Shown here one piece after another: positions 44,949-58,185 of a DNA stretch of 64,000 nt. Position 1 is the first letter of the stretch. Each line of letters opens with the position of its first letter. This DNA comes from Cepaea nemoralis (Eukaryota; Mollusca; Gastropoda; Stylommatophora; Helicidae): contig JACEFZ010012626.1 of the NCBI GenBank assembly GCA_014155875.1, forward strand, positions 186,001-250,000, read 5' to 3'. The notes beneath the pieces were generated by a model, which saw only the letters and a program-made list of their open reading frames with translations, was not told where the DNA came from and did not search any database. The position numbers were made by a program, and so were the translations under genes.

Positions 44949-46386
44949 TTACTGTCCTCGCAGTCTGACCTTGGTTGTAGATTCGCAGTCATCCCTTGGT
45001 TCTCGTAAAAGTCTTACTTCTCGTAGAGCATTCAGAATGTCAGTCTGGTCCATGGCGCGTCCGCCCTCCACAGTAGCCTCACCTGAGAGCTTGTCAGCCC
45101 GCTCGTTTCCTTGTACTCCCGCATGCCCCGGCACGAAGATTTAACTAATCTTTACCAGCCGAGACCGCTCCAGAGACAGTAACTACTCTGTTCGGATCCA
45201 TCTCATCTGTATCCTCTTGATCATGTTCATTGAGTCGCTAAGGAAACATGCCCTAGTGAATGTCTATGTCTCGAGCCATGTTATTGCTTTACTTACTGCC
45301 ATGACTTCCATAGTCAGAGTACATTTGGTCTCAACAAAAGCACCAGAATCCTCCTTCACAGTTCTTCCTCTGGCCTGAGCCATAAAGGCACATGAGCTTC
45401 TCACATGTCAGACTACCGACCCATCTATGTACATGACAGCATCACCGTCTAACGAATTCTCGAAAATCAAAGCTTGTACTGCCGCCTCCATAGCAGCCGG
45501 ATTTTCTTGCATGCATTTTCTGTCCAGTTGTGCTTAACATCTTTCTGCAAAAAGAAAATGACGTACTAAATTATGTTGGCACTTGTACCCACTCCTCGCC
45601 AGGTTCTAAGTCCTCAAGTGAACACACCTGTTGAAGAATGTCTTCGGCTTAACCCATTCACGACCCACCTATTTTTAACCTGCTGCCCTTCACCTTCATA
45701 ATTTCACTAATCAGTGGATGTTATGTGTTTGCGTTAACCCTGAGGTAGACACGTGCCCTGCAAATTTGTATTCTGTCTTCAATGGTTGGAAAATCAAGAA
45801 GGTAGCTCATCGCTCTGCATGCTGTATCTCTTGTATATCCAAGAATAATGCGCATAGCTTCGTTCTGTATCCTTTCCATCCTTTCTATCTGCTTATAGCT
45901 GAGAGACAGGATCGACATCGCAAACTCAAAAACAGACATGACCAGACCCTCGTATAGAAGACGTAGATGGCGCTGCTCACAGTTGTCTGCCGCCATCACA
46001 CGCATTGCAGCCAAACACCGCTTGGCCTTTGTTATCACCTGGTCTATGTGCTCATTATAAGCAAGGCATCGATCAAAACGTATACACAGGTAATTCATTG
46101 TCTGCGTTCTTTCCACCATCTCTGAACACAGATTTACAGTTGGTGTTGGAGTGTTGACAATATGATTATTCAAAGAGAGCCATGTCACTGTTGCCTTTGT
46201 TTGGTTGACAATTGCCCCAGCCTCAACACACCAAGTACTTATGCGATTGAGTTCGCTTTGTAGTTCCACAGCAATCTCATCTCTATCCTTACCCTGACGA
46301 TACACTAAAACATCGTGGGCATATGACAATGTCCTCCCCGGTCCAGTGATCTGCTCGCTGGTGATTCTCATAGTGTAGGCGTTCAC
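44949..46386 (-). pseudogene. LINE-I copy 3 RT and RNase H remnant
   Basis: RT palm at 46386-45721: RTLSYAHDVLVYRQGKD (YADD changed to YAHD), YLCIRFDRCLAY and KQIERMERIQNEAMRIILG. The RNase H region at about 45480-44949 is broken by frameshifts; its end GNERADKLSGEAT is still readable at 44949-45134. The catalytic GLPQGSPLS block lies at about 46410-46390 in another frame. Non-functional. Confidence 0.85.
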
Positions 46387-46500
46387 CAGAGATAATGGTG
46401 ATCCCTGTGGTAGGCCATGATATATTGTTTTTGGTTCCGAAGTCTAACTGCCACATCTAAAAACTACTTTCGGTTGGAAGAGGGCTGCAGAGATCTAACT

Positions 46501-46805
46501 ATAGTATGTCCACATTTGTTTGCCTTCATTCACGATCAATTATTTTGAAAATTGTCTGGTTCATCGTTATGAAATTTTTCCAGCCGTCTTATATTTACCC
46601 CCACCCAAGGAATATGTCTTTGATAGGTCCAAAAACAACTTAAATCATTGAAAGCGGCAACATTCCTTTGATGTTTTGCTGAACAACTAGTGATTTCTCG
46701 TTAACAAAGTTATTTTTACGGTAATGGGAGACCTGTCAATTCTGATGACACACAAAGGCGTAACCGGATTCGTATGGAAGTGGGTGCAATGAAAGGACTA
46801 GCTTA
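46501..46805. other. no recognised feature
   Basis: Nothing identifiable between the LINE-I truncation and the SINE. Confidence 0.5.
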
Positions 46806-47032
46806 AAATCGACAGGGTCGACTGCATTGCACCGGGTTTTTATCCCATATGGCTCAGTTTCTTTCCGCAGCGCGGAAAGCGTCGGACAAAGCACGAACTC
46901 CGTAGTTCCAGTGACGACCCTCGGGAGTCTCCGAAAAAATGCACTCGTGAAATGAAGGACGCGGCCCGGAATCGAACATACAACCTTCGGAGCCCGAGTC
47001 AGACGGCTTCACGACTTCACCACGGAGATTCC
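46806..47032 (-). mobile_element. SINE family A, copy 3
   Basis: + strand: ATCGACAGGGTCGACTGCAT, CGGGTTTTTATCCC, GCGGCCCGGAATCGAACATA and CTTCACCACGGAGATTCCC. The A box (reverse of TTCACCACGGAG) carries one change; the B box is GTTCGATTCC. Confidence 0.87.
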
Positions 47033-47403
47033 CGAGAGGGGTGCAATGTGTAATATTAGTAAAGACAGAGAATTTAGAGGCACGGGGTAAATAATTTGTA
47101 AATTAACAGGAAAGTAGAAGGAATATATTTCTTACCTTATTTTTCATTTCCTTCTTGTTTCTTTAGCTGATGCTGGTGCTGTAATGTTTAGGGCCTGCAA
47201 TTCGTCTGAATAGTTGGAGCAGAATATCCCAGTAAGTGTGTACGTAGATTAAGGTCTGCGATCTGATCTGTGTCAGACGATTCCAGTAGGTTGATGATTG
47301 CTCTCGGTTGCATAAAATTCAATCCATCCTTTCTTCAATAGTCCTCTTCCTTTTTCAACACATGGTCCTGACGTTTTTTCCAGTAACTTTTATCAATATT
47401 TAA
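47033..47403. other. no recognised feature
   Basis: Nothing identifiable. Confidence 0.5.
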
Positions 47404-48274
<871 letters not shown>

Positions 48275-48279
48275 AATCA

Positions 48280-48470
48280 AATCAAATCAAATCAACATTA
48301 TTAGGGTCACACATTGGGCGCGCAGGCCCGTCTTACATTCGGCCCTTCCAATCACTCGTCTTTCGTTCATCATGAGCATTATACATTTACATAGGAAGAA
48401 AAATAAACATTGTGAAATGAATGTTGTAAACATAAACACGGCTAATTACCATGTTATGAGGCCCATCTCC
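48280..48470 (-). mobile_element. retroelement 3' end with (TGATT)n tail, copy 2
   Basis: The minus strand ends in GTAAGACGGGCCTGCGCGCC, AATGTGTGACCC and AATAATGTTGATTTGATTTG. It aligns with 29036-29200. Confidence 0.55.
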
Positions 48471-48479
48471 CACCTATCC

Positions 48480-50215
48480 ATACATCACCCCACCCACACA
48501 ACACCCCCACCTACCCACACACACGCGCACCAAGGGACACATACACACCCCCACCTACCCACACACACACACGCACACCAAGGGACACATACATACCCCC
48601 ACCTACCCACACACACGCACACCAAGGGACACATACGTACCCCACCAACCGACCCATCCCCCTCTCGCACATCCCCCACCCACACACACACTGCCCTCAC
48701 CTGATCCCCCAACCAAAACACACTCGCCACCCACAAAAATTTCCCCACCAACCCACACATCCCACGCCCATCCACATACACATCCTAACCCACACATCCT
48801 CTCCCCACCCACACCTCAAACCACCCATCCCCCAGCCACATCTCCATCGACAACATATTCCCCACCCATGCACACAATCCCCCACCCATGCACACAATCC
48901 CCCACCAACCCACACATCGCACATCCACTCACACATCCCCAAACCATGCACACACATCCCCACCAACTGACATGTCCCTACCCCCCCCCACACACACACA
49001 CACACACATCTCATTAACCACCCATAAATCCCCAATCCACTCACACACACCCCACCACCCACACATACAACTTCCACCCATCCACACATGCCATAACCTA
49101 ATCCCCCACCACACAATACCCCACCCGCACATCACATACACCCCCTACCACGCACTATTCCCAACCCACGCACCACACACACACATATCCTCACCAACAC
49201 ATCCCCACTTACACACCACACACATATCCCCCACCCAGATACCACACAATATTCCCACCCACATCCACACAGATACCCTTACACATCCACCCCACATACC
49301 CCCACTCACACACCACAAAAATCCCCCACCCACACACACATACCTCACCCACACAATATCCCCAACCAACACACCACACACCTCTCCCCACCCACACACG
49401 CATTCCCTACCCGTCCACCAACATACACTCACTCACGCATACATCCTCCACTACGCACCCACAAACCCCCACCCAGCCCCAACCAAACATCTCTCTATCA
49501 CAATACCCCTACCCACACACATCCTCCACCCACTGACACATCCCACCCCGACACATACAACTCCCTCACCCACCTACACATCCCTAAGCCACTCACACAC
49601 CCCCACCCACACATTCCCCATCCACACACACACATCTCCCACCCACACACCCCCACATACTTCCCCCAACCACCACAATCCCCTACTCACCCACACATAA
49701 ACCCCACCCATACGCACATTCCCCGCACCCATCACACACATCCCCCACACCACACACTATCCTCCACCCATACCACCACAAACACACCCTCCACCCACAC
49801 ATCCCCCACCAACACACCGCACACATATCTCAAACCCACACACCATACACTTCTCCCCACCCGCCCTTGCATCCCCAATCCACCCAACACAATCCCTTAC
49901 CCACACAACCCCGCATCCCACACATACTTCCTCAAACCATCCACACATCTCCACCCACATAAACACACATCCCCCGCATCCGTCCCATACACATATCCTC
50001 CACCCATACACACATCCCCCACACCCATTTCAACACCCCTACTTTCACCCCCACTCATCCATCCACACATCCCACCAACACCCACAAATACCACTACCCA
50101 CCAAAACCCACACACCCCAACCCATCCAAACGCATACCCCCACCCACACACCCCTACCCACACATATCCCCACACTCACACACATCCTCCACATACACTC
50201 ACACTTCCTTACATC
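48480..50215 (+). repeat. C/A-rich strand-asymmetric degenerate repeat
   Basis: About 1.7 kb of CCCACCCACACACA-type sequence in which G is almost absent from the + strand. It includes near-repeats of CACCAAGGGACACATACA at 48528, 48579 and 48621. Overlapping frames (His/Pro/Thr-rich on +, Gly/Val/Trp/Cys-rich on -) are composition artefacts. Confidence 0.93.
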
Positions 50216-50376
50216 TAGACACATACACAATGTCTCACGTTAGTATTGAAACTAGTATGAACAAACTCCCACACTTTACTCACACACATACACTGACACT
50301 TGTCATGAGCAGTCTCATAAAAATGTTAAACATGGAGAAAAATGTGTACATAAAATGTATGTGACGTAAAAATAGT

Positions 50377-50480
<104 letters not shown>

Positions 50481-50660
50481 TTCACTCTCACACATTCACT
50501 CTTCCGCTCATTCATTCACTCTCCCGCTCATTCACTCTCACGCTCACTCATTCACTCTCCCGCTCACTCATTCACTCTCCCGCTCACTCATTCACTCTCC
50601 CGCTCACTCATTTACTCTCACGCTCACTCGTTCTGTCTCTCATTCACACTCACTGACTCT
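50481..50660. repeat. 20-bp tandem repeat
   Basis: CTCACTCATTCACTCTCCCG repeated about seven times with small changes. Confidence 0.88.
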
Positions 50661-50795
50661 CTCACTCAAACTACAGTAATGAACATGAGTTTATATTATG
50701 CATGGTATTTAACTGATAATATCACAGATGAGAATACACAAACATATGGATTCGCGTGTTACATAACATGCGTGTTACACGACATGCATCTGCTC

Positions 50796-50878
<83 letters not shown>

Positions 50879-50945
50879 CTTTCATATACACACACTCACA
50901 CGCATGCGCGCGCTCACACACACACACACACACTAACACATCAAC
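50796..50945. repeat. (CT)n then (CA)-rich microsatellite
   Basis: CT run at 50797-50873 and CA-rich sequence after it. Confidence 0.95.
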
Positions 50946-51203
50946 TCTCCCACTGTCTCACTCTCTAACACACAATCCTTCACACACACACACACACTCA
51001 CTCTCTCAACCACACTCTCTCACGCATACACATACACATGCACATGAACGCATGCACGCACGCACACATTCCCTCGCTCACTCTCACACATACACGTACG
51101 ACTGCATGCACTGACACATTCCCCCACCATTTCTCGCTCAATCACTCTCTCCACACACACGCATGCACGTGCGCACACACTCTCTCCCTCTCTCTGACAC
51201 CCA

Positions 51204-51247
<44 letters not shown>

Positions 51248-51248
51248 T

Positions 51249-51291
<43 letters not shown>

Positions 51292-51299
51292 CCCACACG
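50946..51299. repeat. CA- and CT-rich low-complexity sequence
   Basis: Alternating CACACTCTCT blocks and a (CT)n with TTTCT interruptions at 51190-51289. Confidence 0.93.
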
Positions 51300-51365
51300 C
51301 ACACACATATATAGTGAACAATTATAGTTAAACAATTATAATGAACAATTATACCAGTAAATGAA

Positions 51366-51977
51366 TTATGGTGGCATATAGTCGGTATGGATTAAGTATT
51401 GAAAGAGTTTTCGGTTAAATGTGTAGGGACTCATTGGAGTTTTCAGATCTGGAGGCAGATCATTCAATAAGTGAGCACCAGAATAGGCGAAACATGTTTT
51501 GTATAGGTCCAATCTAGGCTTTGAGACATGTAACAATTTTAGGCGCTTGCTGTTCATTGCATTAGATTGAATCAGCGGCAGAAGATACTCTGGGGTATTT
51601 TGAGATATAATTTTATTCACTAATTTAGCTTTGTTGAAAAGGAAGCGCTTTTGTAGTGGTAGAAGTCTTAGATGACTATACAAATTATTACTTTCAACGT
51701 GCTTTATGCCAGAAACCAGACGAATAGCGCGGTTTTGTAGAGAACATAGTCGTTTTAAATTAGATTTAGGGCAACCATCCCAAACTGTGGAACAGTAATC
51801 GAGATGTGATTGGATATAGCATGTGTAGAATATTGTTCGTGTGCTTTCGTCCAGGAAGTGCTGAATTTTAGCAAGTTGGTAAACTGTTTGTGCTATTTTC
51901 TTGGTAAGATCGTGAACATGAGAGCTCCAGTTCAAATGGATGTCTATTAAAAGCCCTAGTGCTTTATGTTCAGTCAC
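51366..51977 (-). pseudogene. LINE-E C-terminal region
   Basis: TEHKALGLLIDIHLNW, HLDYCSTVWDGCPKSNLKRL, LLPLQKRFLFNKAKLV and KPRLDLYKTCFAYSGAHLLN. It follows the palm in CR1/Jockey-like LINEs. The 203-residue frame is open to the natural stop. Confidence 0.85.
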
Positions 51978-52029
51978 ATTAACTAGTGCCCATGCAGAGT
52001 TCGAGCGGTGATCCAGTTATGGCTAGTGT

Positions 52030-52434
52030 CTATAGTTTTTGTCTGGTCGTTATTAGCATGGATTTGGTTTTGTCGATGTTAATTTGCATGCGGTTTTCAT
52101 TGCTCCATCTAGTAAGATTATCAAGTTCCTTTTGTAAAGAATTCTCTAATTCACTACGGTTTTCTTGACTAGTATATATAGTACAGTCGTCTGCAAATAG
52201 ATCACAAGTTGTATTGATATATAAAGGAAGATCATTAATATAAACTGCAAAAAGCAGCGGACCTAGTATTGAGCCCTGAGGCACACCAATATTAAGCTGT
52301 GTGGGTCTTGATAGACAGTTGTTGAAGGACACGACTTGTTGCCTGTCGGATAGAAATGACGTAATTATGTTCACCATGTTGGTGCTTGTCTTCATTTGCT
52401 TTAGTTTTCTAATTAAAATATCGTGATCTACCAT
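52030..52434 (-). pseudogene. LINE-E RT palm
   Basis: MVDHDILIRKLKQM, FLSDRQQVVSFNN, NIGVPQGSILGPLLFAVYIN and the catalytic LFADDCTIYTS (FADD intact), then NRMQINIDKTKSMLITTRQ. It ends at a stop near 52030 and the frame is resumed at 51977. Confidence 0.87.
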
Positions 52435-52435
52435 A

Positions 52436-53185
52436 TCAAAAGCTTTTTTTAAAGTCTACAAACACCGCTCCACAAATTCTACCGTTGTTGATGTTTAAGT
52501 GCCAGTTATCGGTCATTTTTGTTAGAGCACTATGGCAAGAATATTTAGGTCGAAACAAAGATTGACTGTTAATTATTAGATCATTGTTAATTAAATGGTG
52601 TAACGTTATTTTATGAATGTGTTTTTCTAGTGGTTTTGATAGCGACGATAGTAAGGAAATAGGTCTATAATTACCCAAAACGCTATTATCGATTGAGCCA
52701 TTTTTAATTAGCGGAAACACTTTAGCAATTTTAAATGCAGATGGAAAGTAGTTTTTGGCCAGGCACTGGTTATATATGAACGTTAAGGACTCGCTAATGA
52801 CTGGTGCAGCACAACGAAGAATTCTATTACTGATACCATCTAGGCCGTGTGAGTTTGTTGATTTGAGGTTCAAGAGATATTTATAAACGTTTGCAACAGA
52901 CATTAAAGGAATCTCAGCGGGTATATTTCTGGTGCACTTCTCCTCACAGAATGATGCCAGTGAACTTAAATTACACGATGAGTCTGGTATTGAAGACTTT
53001 AGATTCTCTATTTCTGATTGAAAGAACCAACTGAATTCATCGCATGTTATAGAAATTGGTATTGCTGATTCTGTAGGGCGTTTCTTATTGGTTAGCAAGT
53101 TAATAGCCTTCCATATATTTGTACTGTTTGAATTATCTACAATCAAATTTTTAAAATTATCTTTTTTTTTTTTTTTTACCCCCAT
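52436..53185 (-). pseudogene. LINE-E RT N-terminal half
   Basis: NIWKAINLLTNKKR, then STNSHGLDGISNRILRCA, SAFKIAKVFPLIKNGS, NYRPISLLSSLSKPLEKHI, SLFRPKYSCHSAL and ICGAVFVDFKKSF. These are RT blocks 0-3 of the CR1/Jockey type. The DFKKSFDTV-like block is cut by a frameshift at 52436. N-terminal Lys codons come from the A run, so the annotated start is not meaningful. Confidence 0.85.
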
Positions 53186-53489
53186 TTGGAGACACCTCTG
53201 AATCTTCGCGCTGTTTGTTTCAAAACGGAAATCACGTGAAAATGTTAAAAAAAAATGCGGTTACGTGTCTTGGTGAAGCTGTAATAGTGTTAAAATCATG
53301 GACGTAATCTCTAAGTCATAATTAATATACCGCATATAAACTAACTTTGACATCTGCTGTAAAATCTCCAGAACAAAAAATTGTTTGTTTGGTGGACATA
53401 ATGATAAGGTTATATACTAAATCTCATTATTTTCCCTCAATTGGTTACTGAGATATTGACTTTTATATTGAGGCAACAAAAAAAAAACA
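53186..53489. other. no recognised feature
   Basis: Nothing identifiable. It lies between LINE-E and a LINE-I fragment. Confidence 0.5.
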
Positions 53490-53875
53490 CTATAAGGAGG
53501 AAAGGACTTATCTTGAGTTCAAGCAGCTGAAGCATTAAGAAATCCAATGGTACTCTGTTGTACGCGTCTTCCAGATCAATCGCTGCAGCAAAGGTTTCAA
53601 TGCCAATGTGGATACCTACATAGACGTCATGGGCAAAAAACTGCTGCATTGTTCCAGGTTTCTTTTTTTTGGACGTTTCCCTCCCAGGGTAGGTGGGAAA
53701 ACACCTTTCCTCTCTAGCTGGCTTGATATCTTTCTGGCAATTAACTTCTACAGCCGCTTGTGTGTTGTATTCTGCATGGTTATTACTCGATATCTCTGAA
53801 TTTTTGGTCTTTGCCAGGCTATGGAAAGGGAATCAGATAGCTGTGTAACCACTCCTCTTTGATGCTAGCACACGA
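53490..53875 (-). mobile_element. LINE-I RT fragment
   Basis: Minus strand AIDLEDAYNRVPLDFLMLQL (53437-53649 frame) and, to the right, EEWLHSYLIPFPKPGKDQ with frameshifts. Corresponds to 8090-8460 of LINE-I. Confidence 0.82.
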
Positions 53876-54700
53876 CACTACTGTACATACATTATACTAG
53901 GCGATTCTTTAATGAAAGGTGTATACAGCGACCGGATGGCCACTTCAGACAAAGACATTGTTTCCATATTCCCACTGCCTCGGGCTGGTGTTGACCGGCT
54001 AACATTCAAGATCAGCAGGTTCGCTGTAAATCACAACGTTAGAAAGGTTAGCGTACACATTGATATTAACGACACCATGAACAACCAACAAATCACATGG
54101 TCTCAACTGCTGGAACTCTTGAACGGATTATATCACACTTTTCCTAACTAGTCCAACTTACTCTCCTCCATCATATCACCGAGTTATGGACTTCAGCGCC
54201 GTCTAGCTGACATAAATAACAACATTTTGCAGAAGTTAAAAATATGATACAGTTCATCAACAACACACTGCCATTCACTTCACAGGCTGGTGCACTAAGA
54301 AATAGTCTTTATAAGGATCAGTAACATTTGTCTACATTTGGGACACCAGCTTGCTCGCCAGAAATATCAAATGTCCAGAACGGACACACTATACACCCAA
54401 TACAGGATCGCGTCAGACACGTTTAGCTACTCCACCTGAAACTCAAGCCAGAAGACATACTCCCGTCACATCAAGTACCAATAGGCCAGAAGTGCGCAGA
54501 TCACTCATAACCACTGCACCTGAAATTCAAGCCAGACGGGACACTTCCACCACACCAAGTCCGTACAATACGTCGTCTTTCACACAGAAGGGTAATAATT
54601 ATGAAGATATGTTCCCAATTCTCCCCAGAAAGAAACCAACGTTTCGTAACAATGCATGCCACTATAGCCTCCTGTTAGCCACCAACCAGAGGCTGTAGTT
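53876..54700 (+). pseudogene. SGNH/GDSL-esterase-like fragment with Pro/Thr-rich tail (possible LINE ORF1)
   Basis: The + frame reads YIILGDSLMKGV (53888-53923), then IFPLPRAGVDRLTFKI and VRKVSVHIDINDTM, and stops at 54150. GDSL near the start, a Gly/Ala block and an HxxxND-like block are the blocks I, II and III of SGNH hydrolases, although His for Gly is changed in block III order (expected G-x-N-D; here DIND). Farther on (54351-54698) a Pro/Thr/Arg-rich frame repeats a TPPETQARR-like unit. SGNH domains occur in ORF1 of some CR1-type LINEs. Identity as ORF1 is inference. An A run ends the unit at 55201-55213. Confidence 0.45.
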
Positions 54701-55300
54701 AGTAGTCATTACATACCCGTGAGACATCAACAGTACCCATTTAATTGTAACCCAGAATGGTTCCACCTCACACGTTATAGCCCAGCTACACGTCGTCAAG
54801 CACTTCTTATGTCGCTGTACCAACAACCAACACAACCTTGTATTTACTAGCAACTTAGCACAAAGCAACACCGGATCGTAGTACAAGAAAGAGCCTCCTC
54901 TAGAACGTTTATGTGCTTATTTGGTTATTGGTTTATACAGTAACGTATTAGATTGAACGTGATTATAAACATTGACTCGTATTGACGTCACATAAATTGA
55001 TACTTAGTTGTTTATCTTTTATAATACTTTTTATTGTGTTTATACCATGAGTGAGGGGGTCTTCACTGCTCATCCTTACTGATCTGTATACGTATTATTT
55101 TTAATGTTGTATATTGACAGAGATATTGCTGTTTCTCTGTACTTTAGAGTGTGTGTGTGTGTTGTTATAAGGGACGTAATTTGTATTCATTTTGTGTTTT
55201 CAAAAAAAAAAAAATCTATGATTACGTATTATTAAAATGCGTTAGTTAGTTAGTTAGTGTCATTTAGTTATATGTTAGATACTTAGTTAGTTAGTGTTAG
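54701..55300. other. no gene recognised; A run at 55201-55213
   Basis: AT-rich 3'-UTR-like sequence after the fragment above, ending in a 13-bp A run and followed by short TTAG units (55238-55300). Confidence 0.4.
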
Positions 55301-55895
55301 TTTGGTGTCAGGCCTTAGTCATATATGACTGAGCTACCGTATAACAGTAGACGATACTACCTGCTTTCTGTTAGCGCCGAACGTTGGGCTGCGCTTACCA
55401 AACCCAACACTCCACATTGTGCCAACGGCTTCGGGCGGAAGAGTGCAATTGGGAGGGTACAAGCCTTACCCTGGTGCGAGGAAATGCAAGCTAAAGACAA
55501 AATGTCATGGCAGGGCAGACCAGACCCTAAGCCTTGGTTGGCGGCTTGTCTAGGATCGAAGCTCCGACAGGCGAACAGTTAGAGCATTGCTTTGCTGATC
55601 CGGCAGCTTCTGTAGCTTGTCTTGTTCCAGATGTAGGGGTGTTACCTTTCCTCTGGAGTGAACTAGACAGGCCGAGAGATGGATCATGCTGCATGGGCAA
55701 CACATGATTTCTATATTTTAGCCCAGGCGTTGTGCTATGGAGAGGCAATGCTTTCACTGATACACCAGAAAATTGTACAGTAAATGAAAAGTGGGGTCAA
55801 CTTAAGGAAACTCCTTAAAAAACTGCCATAGGGGTTTGCGGCACTGTGGATCATAAGAGGCAGGACTGGTTTGCGGCAAACAGACTCTGCAGCCC

Positions 55896-56373
55896 TTGAT
55901 TGATAAGAAGAAGATAGCTCTCTTAAGAAACAAGGAAAGAGAAACGCATAACACTCTGAGTGAGCTAAGGCAAGCTATGATGGATGTGCAAAAGGCTGCC
56001 AGGCAGTGTGCAAATGATTATTGGATCAAGTTATGTGAGTCCATTCAAATCGCAAGTGATAAGGGAAACATAAGAAGCATGTATGAAGAAATAGCCTGTG
56101 GTCCAGTGATCAAAAGAAGCGAACCATTGAAAACCTTGACTGGAGAAATCACCACTGATAAGAAACAGCAGATGGACAGATGGGTAGAACACTATTTGGA
56201 GCTTTACTCAAGTGAGACCAAACTAGCGGATGATGCCCTCAACACCGTAGAGGCTCTACCTACCCTTGACCACCTGGACACACTTCCCACCGTAATAGAA
56301 GTTAAGTGTGCTATAAATGAACTTGCATCTGGCAAGGCTCCATGTAAGGATGGGATTCCAATAGAGGTTATCA
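55896..56373 (+). pseudogene. LINE-Z linker and RT start
   Basis: ARQCANDYWIKLCESIQIA, a WVEHYLELYSSET block and LASGKAPCKDGIPIEVI, the RT entry signature (KAPG-x-DGIP usually; Cys replaces Gly here). The frame is then broken by the inserted inverted copy at 56374. The continuing frame into the insert is not natural sequence. Confidence 0.85.
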
Positions 56374-58174
56374 TTCATTGGCACCTTTCCGTCTTGACAG
56401 ACGATAGTTTGGTACATTGTGCTTCAAAAAGGCTTAATAACTACGATCCATGGCGGTGGCGAGTGTGGCAGGTAAGGTCAATTCTTGCTGCAAATGTTTG
56501 CCCACAGTAGGTGCATGTGAAAACATGGTCATTTCCACCATTTTGCACCATCTTACGTCTCTCACGCTCTGTGTGTGCTGTATCTGCAATCATTTTCTCC
56601 TTTGTCTTTATTCCATTTCTGATAGTTGCCCTCCATGCAACACGTTCAGCGGCGACGTGCTCCCAATGTGCATTATCAATACCTGTATCAATCATGTCCC
56701 TCTTACACACATCTTTGTATCGTAGTAGAGGTCGACTCTGAGATCTTCTACCCGTCTGTAATTCACCAAAAAAGATGTCCTTTGGTATTCTACCATCATC
56801 CATCCTCCTAACATGTCATATCCATCTAAGTATACGAAGACTGAGCATGGAATACACCGTCACACAACCTGATCTTTCCAATACTTCAGTATTTGTGATT
56901 TTGTCTTGCCACTTAATACCAAGTATTCTTCGCAGACACCGCATATGAAAGCTGTTTAAACGTTTCTCTTGGCGTGAGTAAGTTGTCCAGGTTTCACTGC
57001 CATAAAGAAGAGTACTAAGGACACAGGCTTGGTAGACGAGGACTTTTGTTTTGGCAGTAAGCTTCCTGTTCTCCCAGACTCTTTTTGCTAACATGTTCAT
57101 TGTTGTTGCTGCCTTGCCAATCCTGATGTTGATTTCCTGATCGAGGGATAATTTGCTATTTACCTCTGATCCTAGATATGTAAAATGGTCTACCATCTCG
57201 AGTTCGGCGTCGTCAATAAAGATTGATGGTACACCATGTGCACCTTGTGACATAATATGTGTCTTCTTTTTGTTAATTGTTAAACCAAATTCAGAACAAG
57301 CATTGGAGAATGCAGATAGTAGATGTTGTAATTCTTCCTCAGAGTGAGTCGTAATCGCAGCATCATCCGCAAAAAGCAACTCTCTGATTAGTACCCTGCT
57401 AATTTTGGTCTTGGCCTTCAATCTCTGAGCATTATAGAGGCCACCATCGGAGCGTGAGTGAATGTATACCGGTATCCTGATCATGAAAGGCATATTTCAG
57501 TATAAGTGTAAAGTATATCCCAAAGAGGGTGGGGGATAGTACACAACCTTGCTTAACTCCACTCTTGATTTCAAACTCTTCTGAAGTTGAGCCAGCAAAC
57601 TTGATTATACCCTTCATGCCTGTGTGGAACGATTCCACAATGGACAGAAGAGTTGGTGGGCAGCCAATCTTCTTTAGTGCTTTGAACAGACCCTCACGAC
57701 TGACCAAATCGAATGCCTTTGTGAGGTCGATGAAGGCCTCTCCATAGCTCAAAGCCTGGGCTACAATAAAAAAAACCATGTGTTGCCCATGCAGCATGAA
57801 CCCTCTCTCGGCCTGCCTAGTTCACTCCAGAGGAAAGGTAACACCTATACATCTGGAAAAAGACAAGCTGCAGAAGCTGCCGGATCAGCAAAGCAATGCT
57901 CCAACTGTCCACCTGTCGGAGCTTCGATCCTAGACCAGCTGCCAACTAAGGCTTAGGGCCTGGTCTGCCCTGCCATGACTTATTTTGTCTTTGGGTTGCA
58001 TTTCCTCGCACCAGGATAAGACCCTGCCAATCGCGCTCTTCCGCCCGAAGCCGTTGGCACAATGTGAGGTGTCGGGTTTGGTAAGCGCAGCCCAACATTC
58101 GGCGCTGACAGAAAGCAGGTAGTACCGTCTACTGTCATACGGTAGCTCAGTCATATCTGACTAAGACCTGGCTC
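56374..58174 (-). mobile_element. internally deleted LINE-Z copy inserted in LINE-Z
   Basis: An 1801-bp minus-strand copy. Its 5' part (58174-57730) matches 55303-55745 of the + copy and is joined directly, at TATGGAGAGGC, to the RT block AFIDLTKAFDL. The linker and the first half of RT are missing. The flanking duplication agaggttatca (11 bp) shows it moved as this shortened form. The 3' end (56374) is the same as that of the + copy. It shows how defective LINE RNAs can be mobilised in trans. Confidence 0.88.
56441..57797 (-). pseudogene. RT C-terminal half and zinc finger of the inserted LINE-Z copy
   Basis: 57432-57797: FIDLTKAFDLVSREGLFKAL and SGVKQGCVLSPTLFGIYF. 56816-57493: RELLFADDAAITTHSEEEL (FADD intact), FTYLGSEVNSKLSLDQEI and FHMRCLRRILGIKWQ. 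56441-56803: MDDGRIPKDIFFGELQ and a C2H2 finger CTYCGQTFAARIDLTCHTRHRH. One frameshift separates the first two frames; a stop or shift lies near 56815. Confidence 0.88.
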
Positions 58175-58185
58175 AGAGGTTATCA

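Larger units (their letters stand above)
44190..46500 (-). mobile_element. LINE-I copy 3, 5' truncated and split by an LTR
   Basis: The 3' terminal 31 bp (44190-44220) are separated from the rest (44806-46500) by an LTR-like insertion. RT and RNase H blocks are present; endonuclease is absent. The 5' truncation lies near 46500. Confidence 0.88.
51300..53185 (-). mobile_element. CR1/Jockey-like LINE (LINE-E), 5' truncated
   Basis: Carries the RT and the C-terminal domain but no endonuclease. The 5' border is an A-rich junction (T run at 53161-53176 on +). The 3' end has AACAATTATA repeats at 51312-51355. Three frames in order suggest two frameshifts or stops. Confidence 0.83.

Noticed and set aside
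50679..51331. Ser/Leu- and His/Thr-rich frames over CT and CA tracts
   Set aside because: Low-complexity artefacts of dinucleotide repeats.
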